Positions 14,559 through 17,686 of a stretch of 17,686 nucleotides of DNA are shown here, in pieces; the stretch's first letter is position 1; every line of letters begins with the position of its first letter. The notes below the pieces were generated by a model that did not search any database, was not told the DNA's origin, and worked only from the letters and a program-made list of their open reading frames with translations. The stretch is from contig URKH01000041.1 in assembly GCA_900548255.1 (NCBI GenBank), positions 1-17,686 of the forward strand. Direction: 5' to 3'. The position numbers were made by a program, and so were the translations under genes. This DNA is from an uncultured Collinsella sp. (GTDB lineage Bacteria; Actinomycetota; Coriobacteriia; Coriobacteriales; Coriobacteriaceae).

Positions 14559-15116
14559 CTATTTCTTGAACGGGAAACCGAAGGCGTCCAGAAGGGCCTT
14601 GGCCTCCTCATCGGTGTTGGCGGTGGTCACGAAAGTGATGTCCATACCACGCTGGTGATCGACGGAGTCGAAGTCGATCTCGGGGAAGATGAGCTGCTCG
14701 GTGACGCCCATGGAGAAGTTACCACGGCCGTCGAAGCTCTTGGCGGAGATGCCGCGGAAGTCGCGGATACGGGGGATCGCGACGGAGGTCAGACGATCGA
14801 AGAACTCCCACATACGGTCGCCACGCAGGGTAACCTTGCAGCCGATCGGCATACCAGCGCGCAGGCGGAAGGTAGCGATGGACTTGCGGGCACGGGTGAT
14901 CATCGGCTGCTGACCGGTGATGGCGCGCAGGTCGCGCACGGCACCGTCGATGGCCTTGGAATCGGTAGCGGCCTCGCCGACACCCATGTTCACGACGATC
15001 TTCTCAAACTTGGGAATCATCATGACGTTCTCGTACTGGAACTTGTCCTGAAGCTGCTGCTTGACCTCGTTGTTGTACTTGGTCTTCAGACGCGGCACAT
15101 ACTTCTCTTCTGCCAT
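14559..15116 (-). CDS. rplE: 50S ribosomal protein L5
   Basis: A 185-residue L5, which carries 5S rRNA into the central protuberance and touches P-site tRNA. The diagnostic segments are VPRLKTKYNNEVKQQLQDKF, KIVVNMGVGEAATDSK, ITGQQPMITRARKSIATFRL and GRGNFSMGVTEQLIFPEIDF. The C-terminus ends DAFGFPFKK. The ATG at 15116 has AAGGAG 7 nt upstream. It is the first gene of the block: rplX, its almost universal upstream neighbour, is not found, and no L24-like peptide reads in any frame of the upstream 325 nt. Confidence 0.97.
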   Translation of the reverse strand: MAEEKYVPRLKTKYNNEVKQQLQDKFQYENVMMIPKFEKIVVNMGVGEAATDSKAIDGAVRDLRAITGQQPMITRARKSIATFRLRAGMPIGCKVTLRGDRMWEFFDRLTSVAIPRIRDFRGISAKSFDGRGNFSMGVTEQLIFPEIDFDSVDHQRGMDITFVTTANTDEEAKALLDAFGFPFKK

Positions 15117-15253
15117 TGTTCACTCCTTCTTGGGGTTTTAAGCACGGGGCGTGGCCACGATGGGTTGTCCTCGTGCCTCCTGGCTGCATCCGCGCCGCTC
15201 ATGGCATTTTGCGGTTTGGACTCGACGCAGCAGGAGCCGACAAAACAATCGGT

Positions 15254-15259
15254 ACTATA
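15254..15259 (-). promoter_or_regulatory. Possible promoter of the rplE-rplQ operon, -10 element
   Basis: On the minus strand TATAGT is a good -10 match about 138 nt upstream of rplE. The -35 region 17 nt further up (TGGAAA) is poor. A promoter is needed somewhere here because the usual upstream genes are missing, and this is the best candidate I see; it would give a leader of about 130 nt. Confidence 0.4.
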
Positions 15260-15357
15260 CGCGCATCGGGAGCGTATTTCCAGAAAAACCTCGTCTGCCT
15301 GCACAACTCCACAACTCCCCCGCACATATTGATCCCTAGGGGACGGAGGAAAATGGC

Positions 15358-15424
15358 AGTTGCGGTGAAATAGGGACCGTTTGACGGCTTAACAGGCTTT
15401 AACAGTCCGTATTTCACCGCAACT
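15358..15424. repeat. 67-bp imperfect inverted repeat (REP-like hairpin)
   Basis: AGTTGCGGTGAAATA (15358-15372) and TATTTCACCGCAACT (15410-15424) are perfect 15-bp inverted arms. After one G-G mismatch the stem continues with GGAC/GTCC. The 27-nt centre contains two near-identical copies of GGCTTAACA/GGCTTTAACA. It starts 17 nt past the xdhC stop. Only four T follow on the minus strand, so it would be a weak terminator. The architecture resembles a dispersed REP- or MITE-like element. Confidence 0.75.
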
Positions 15425-15441
15425 CATGTATGGGGATGCGA

Positions 15442-16485
15442 TTAGCGCTTGCGGGGGACGAGCTTGGTGCGGCGCAGGTGAATCATCTCGGCAGCGATGG
15501 AGATGGCGATCTCCTCGGGGTCCTCGGCCTCGATGGCGACACCGATCGGCAGGTGCAGCTCGTCGATCTGGTCCTGCGTAAAGCCCTCCTGCTCCAGGCG
15601 GGCGCGCACAAAGGCCGTCTTGCGGCGCGAACCCAGACAGCCCAGATAGGCGGGCTTGGCGTGCATGGCCTGAATCACCACGTCGATATCGGACTTGTGA
15701 CCCGCCGTGGCGACGACCACTAGGTCACGCGGGCCGATGGGGCACTGCTTGCTCAGGTTCTTGTAGTCGACCAGACGACGGTCGTAGACACCGGGCACCC
15801 ATTCGGGGGTCAGTGTGCCGGGGCGGTCGTCGCAAGCCACGACGGCAAAGCCCGCCGCCGTGAGCACCCGCGCCGTCGCAGCACCCACGTGGCCGCAGCC
15901 AAAGATATAGGCCAGGCCCTCGGGGCAGAGCGTCTCGATGTGCGCCGGGGGAATCTCGGAGGCCGCGTTGGTGTAGGTGACCTTACTCCCCTCCTCCACC
16001 AGCGAAAGCCCGGGGCAGCCCGCAATGGTGCGGCGCGATTCCTCGCCATGGTACTTGGCCACATCGCCCTCGAGCGCGCTCGCGATAAACGGCTCAAAGT
16101 CGATGGCGAAGTCACCGATGCGCCGATACGCCAGCACATTGGCAATCTCCTGGAACAACGGTGCCTTGGTCGCGTCCAGGTGCAGATAGCACAGGCAGAT
16201 AGCTCCGCCGCAAATCATGCCGGTATCGGAGTTCTCGCCGCCCATGGTGTAGCGGACCAGACGCGATTTACCCCCGGCCAGGAGCTCGCGCGCCTCATCC
16301 AGTGCAAAGAGCTCAATTTTGCCGCCGCCGATAGTGCCCGCCTGGCTGCCATCGGCAAAGACGGCCATCCAGGCGCCCACGCCGCGCGGCGACGACCCTG
16401 CCGTGCCGGCCACGACCACCAGCTCGCACGTCTTACCAGCACGCAGGGTGGCAAGCGCCGCATTCACAACATCGAGCTTTTCCAT
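15442..16485 (-). CDS. xdhC: XdhC/CoxI family molybdenum-hydroxylase maturation protein
   Basis: A 347-residue protein of the XdhC family, which in known members binds molybdenum cofactor and helps sulfurate and insert it into xanthine dehydrogenase-type enzymes. The N-terminal XdhC/CoxI domain shows AGTAGSSPRGVGAWM (26-40) and GTIGGGKIE (50-58), followed by MICGGAICL (90-98). A Rossmann-like C-terminal domain shows YIFGCGHVGAATARVL (193-208) and VVACDDRPG, then LGCLGSRRKTAFVRARL and HLPIGVAIEAEDPEEIAISI, all typical. It is cytosolic. The ATG at 16485 has AAGG 7 nt upstream and lies 9 nt after the yqeB stop, so the two are cotranscribed. The symbol is used for the family; the client enzyme is not in the window. 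Confidence 0.88.
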   Translation of the reverse strand: MEKLDVVNAALATLRAGKTCELVVVAGTAGSSPRGVGAWMAVFADGSQAGTIGGGKIELFALDEARELLAGGKSRLVRYTMGGENSDTGMICGGAICLCYLHLDATKAPLFQEIANVLAYRRIGDFAIDFEPFIASALEGDVAKYHGEESRRTIAGCPGLSLVEEGSKVTYTNAASEIPPAHIETLCPEGLAYIFGCGHVGAATARVLTAAGFAVVACDDRPGTLTPEWVPGVYDRRLVDYKNLSKQCPIGPRDLVVVATAGHKSDIDVVIQAMHAKPAYLGCLGSRRKTAFVRARLEQEGFTQDQIDELHLPIGVAIEAEDPEEIAISIAAEMIHLRRTKLVPRKR

Positions 16486-16494
16486 TGCCGCCTT

Positions 16495-17289
16495 CTATCC
16501 TCTAAAGACATCGGTGAGCATAGCGAGTGCCTCGAGCACGCCGCCGCCGACCGACGTCGCTTTGTCCGAAATGTAGTTGATATAGCTGGCATCGCCGCGC
16601 GGATCGACATCGGCGCATTTAAAGCCCTCAGTCACCTGCACGCCGTTCGCCAAAAGCCCGCGCAGACAGCCATCGATCTGCGTGCACATGGGCATATCGC
16701 CCGCGTAGCCAATCACGTCTCCGGCGCTCACGATGTCGCCGATCACATGGTCGGACCTAAACACGCCGGCGGCGGGGCTGTGGATAACACGTTCCTTGCC
16801 ATAGCCGGCGATAATGCCCGGCACGCCCGTGTTGGGCTGGGGCGAACCTTGGGTAATGACACGGCCGAGAAAATGCCCGCGCATGGTCTCGACCACGGCG
16901 TCGCAATCGACCGGCGCGGTAAAGCCCGGCCCCACAGCGATGACGGCAGGCGCCATGTCGCGCGTGGTGCCCAAGTTGCGCTTAGCCAAAATCGCGTCGA
17001 CCACAGCCGCGGGTTTAAGCTCATCGAGCATCTTGGCCTGAGGGTCCACCACAACGGCGACGTCTCCCGCTTGGGTAATCTCGAGCGCCTCAGCCGGCGT
17101 CTGCGCCAAGCGAGCGCGAATGCCTTCGACCTCGACCTCGCCCAAGCGAATGGCCTCGCAAAAACTGATTGTGCGACGGATGCACGTGGGAACCGCGATA
17201 TCCGCCATAACGACCGACACGCCGGCGCGCACCAAACGGGCAGCGACACCCGTGGCGATATCACCGGCGCCGCGAACATAAACGAGCAT
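16495..17289 (-). CDS. yqeB: YqeB (EF2563) family selenium-dependent molybdenum hydroxylase accessory protein
   Basis: A 264-residue protein of the YqeB/EF2563 family, associated by gene context with selenium-dependent molybdenum hydroxylases; its biochemical role is not settled. The N-terminus VYVRGAGDIATGVAARLVRAG is a nucleotide-binding-like motif, followed by the family stretch PTCIRRTISFCEAIRLGEVEVEG (34-56). The central VIAVGPGFTAPVDCDAVVET and the GSPQPNTGVPGIIAGYGKERV segment are also characteristic, and the C-terminal third has IHSPAAGVFRSDHVIGDIVSAG. No signal peptide or membrane span. The ATG at 17289 is preceded by GGGAGGTG. It is the first gene of a two-gene unit with xdhC and is divergent from yqeC. 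Confidence 0.9.
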   Translation of the reverse strand: MLVYVRGAGDIATGVAARLVRAGVSVVMADIAVPTCIRRTISFCEAIRLGEVEVEGIRARLAQTPAEALEITQAGDVAVVVDPQAKMLDELKPAAVVDAILAKRNLGTTRDMAPAVIAVGPGFTAPVDCDAVVETMRGHFLGRVITQGSPQPNTGVPGIIAGYGKERVIHSPAAGVFRSDHVIGDIVSAGDVIGYAGDMPMCTQIDGCLRGLLANGVQVTEGFKCADVDPRGDASYINYISDKATSVGGGVLEALAMLTDVFRG

Positions 17290-17330
17290 TCCCGGGGCAC
17301 CTCCCTGTGCTACGGTTTGAGCAGAGCAAA

Positions 17331-17368
17331 AGCGGTCCGACCGCTACTCTGATGATTATTTATTATCA
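17331..17368. promoter_or_regulatory. Paired palindromes in the yqeB-yqeC divergent control region
   Basis: The 102-bp gap between the two divergent starts holds a perfect 7-bp inverted repeat AGCGGTC-C-GACCGCT (17331-17345) and, 4 bp further on, an imperfect AT-rich palindrome TGAT..ATCA (17350-17368). The T/A-rich part also offers -10-like hexamers such as TATTAT. Both palindromes are placed where an operator controlling one or both genes would be expected. The regulator is unknown. Confidence 0.4.
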
Positions 17369-17391
17369 CAGTATTATACGGCGGTGAACAG

Positions 17392-17686
17392 ATGGAAACG
17401 GTTAGCGGCAATCTTGCCTCTGCGCTCAGGATCGAGCCGGGCATTACCGCGATTATCGGCAGTGGCGGCAAGTCGACGCTGCTGAAGACGCTGGGTCTCG
17501 AGCTCATGCGCACTGGCGGCCGCGTGCTCCTCTGTACCACCACGCACATGTTTCCCGTCGCCGGCGTTCCGTGGGACGGGTCGAACCGTCGCCTGGATGC
17601 CGCGCCTTGGAAGCCGGGTGCCGCGCATACCCCCGGCTGCACCTGCAAGGTATGCGCTGGCATGAGCCGCGGAAGCATCTGCCAGG
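17392..17686 (+). CDS. yqeC: YqeC-family selenium cofactor accessory protein, N-terminal fragment
   Basis: The first 98 codons of a plus-strand gene that runs off the right edge. It begins METVSGNLASALRIEPGITA, then IIGSGGKSTLLKTLG with a P-loop GSGGKST at 23-29, and LLCTTTHMFPVAGVPWDG at 47-63. The P-loop and TTT(H/K)MF pair define the YqeC family of putative selenium-dependent hydroxylase accessory proteins. Four cysteines then cluster at C83, C85, C88 and C97 (PGCTCKVC...SICQ), which could bind a metal. The ATG at 17392 has GGCGGTG a few nt upstream. Divergent placement next to yqeB and xdhC fits the assignment. Confidence 0.85.
   Translation, partial: METVSGNLASALRIEPGITAIIGSGGKSTLLKTLGLELMRTGGRVLLCTTTHMFPVAGVPWDGSNRRLDAAPWKPGAAHTPGCTCKVCAGMSRGSICQ

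Larger units (their letters stand above)
15117..15441. other. Non-coding junction between xdhC and rplE
   Basis: This 325-bp stretch separates the xdhC stop from the rplE start, both on the minus strand. It holds the inverted repeat at 15358-15424, a direct repeat ACAACTCC x2 at 15303-15318, a possible -10 element at 15254-15259 and the rplE ribosome binding site. No frame gives a recognisable protein; the short open frames look random. It is where rplX would be expected in a conventional gene order. Confidence 0.7.

Noticed and set aside
15117..15240. Remnant of rplX upstream of rplE.
   Set aside because: All three minus-strand frames were read; none gives an L24-like C-terminus, and they contain stops and random-looking peptides.
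15889..17352. A 487-codon plus-strand open frame opposite xdhC and yqeB.
   Set aside because: It runs across two real minus-strand genes and their spacer and shows no recognisable motif.

Overview
The window looks like chromosomal DNA from a high-GC actinobacterium of the class Coriobacteriia, most like Collinsella. This is inferred from GC-rich codon use, the spc/alpha ribosomal gene order, the style of the proteins (for example a zinc-type S14 and an L17 with a charged Ala/Lys/Glu tail) and a YqeB/XdhC/YqeC molybdenum-enzyme accessory locus. No rRNA, tRNA, CRISPR array, insertion sequence or phage gene was seen.

Layout from left to right. Positions 1-130 (minus strand) hold the first 43 codons of a peptidase U32-family gene that runs off the edge. 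Divergent from it, a class A penicillin-binding protein (293-2500, plus strand) ends in a low-complexity Thr/Gly/Pro-rich tail and a strong intrinsic terminator. A second, facing terminator closes argR (2689-3126, minus). Upstream of argR lie an orphan family 2 glycosyltransferase (3258-4298) and truA (4460-5284), both on the minus strand.

Positions 5377-15116 form one minus-strand block of 18 genes, in transcription order rplE-rpsN-rpsH-rplF-rplR-rpsE-rpmD-rplO-secY-adk-map-infA-rpmJ-rpsM-rpsK-rpsD-rpoA-rplQ. It is the fused spc and alpha operons and ends in a perfect 10-bp terminator hairpin with a UUCG loop. It makes ribosomal proteins, the SecY channel, adenylate kinase, methionine aminopeptidase, IF-1 and the RNA polymerase alpha subunit. 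Coupling is tight in places: secY starts inside the end of rplO, and map and adk overlap by 4 nt. Several cistrons start with GTG or TTG.

The block begins abruptly at rplE. The genes usually found just upstream (rplX, rplN, rpsQ and the S10 operon) are not in the window. In their place is a 325-bp non-coding stretch with a 67-bp imperfect hairpin and a possible promoter, followed by xdhC (15442-16485) and yqeB (16495-17289) on the same strand and the start of yqeC (17392 to the end) on the opposite strand. YqeB, XdhC and YqeC are accessory proteins of molybdenum hydroxylases, often the selenium-dependent ones. The hydroxylase itself is not in the window.

Most of the window is conserved housekeeping DNA. 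The best candidates for something unusual are the junction at 15117-15441, the strong intercistronic hairpins inside the ribosomal operon, the palindromes between yqeB and yqeC, and the cysteine cluster in YqeC. I see no convincing evidence of a wholly undescribed system.
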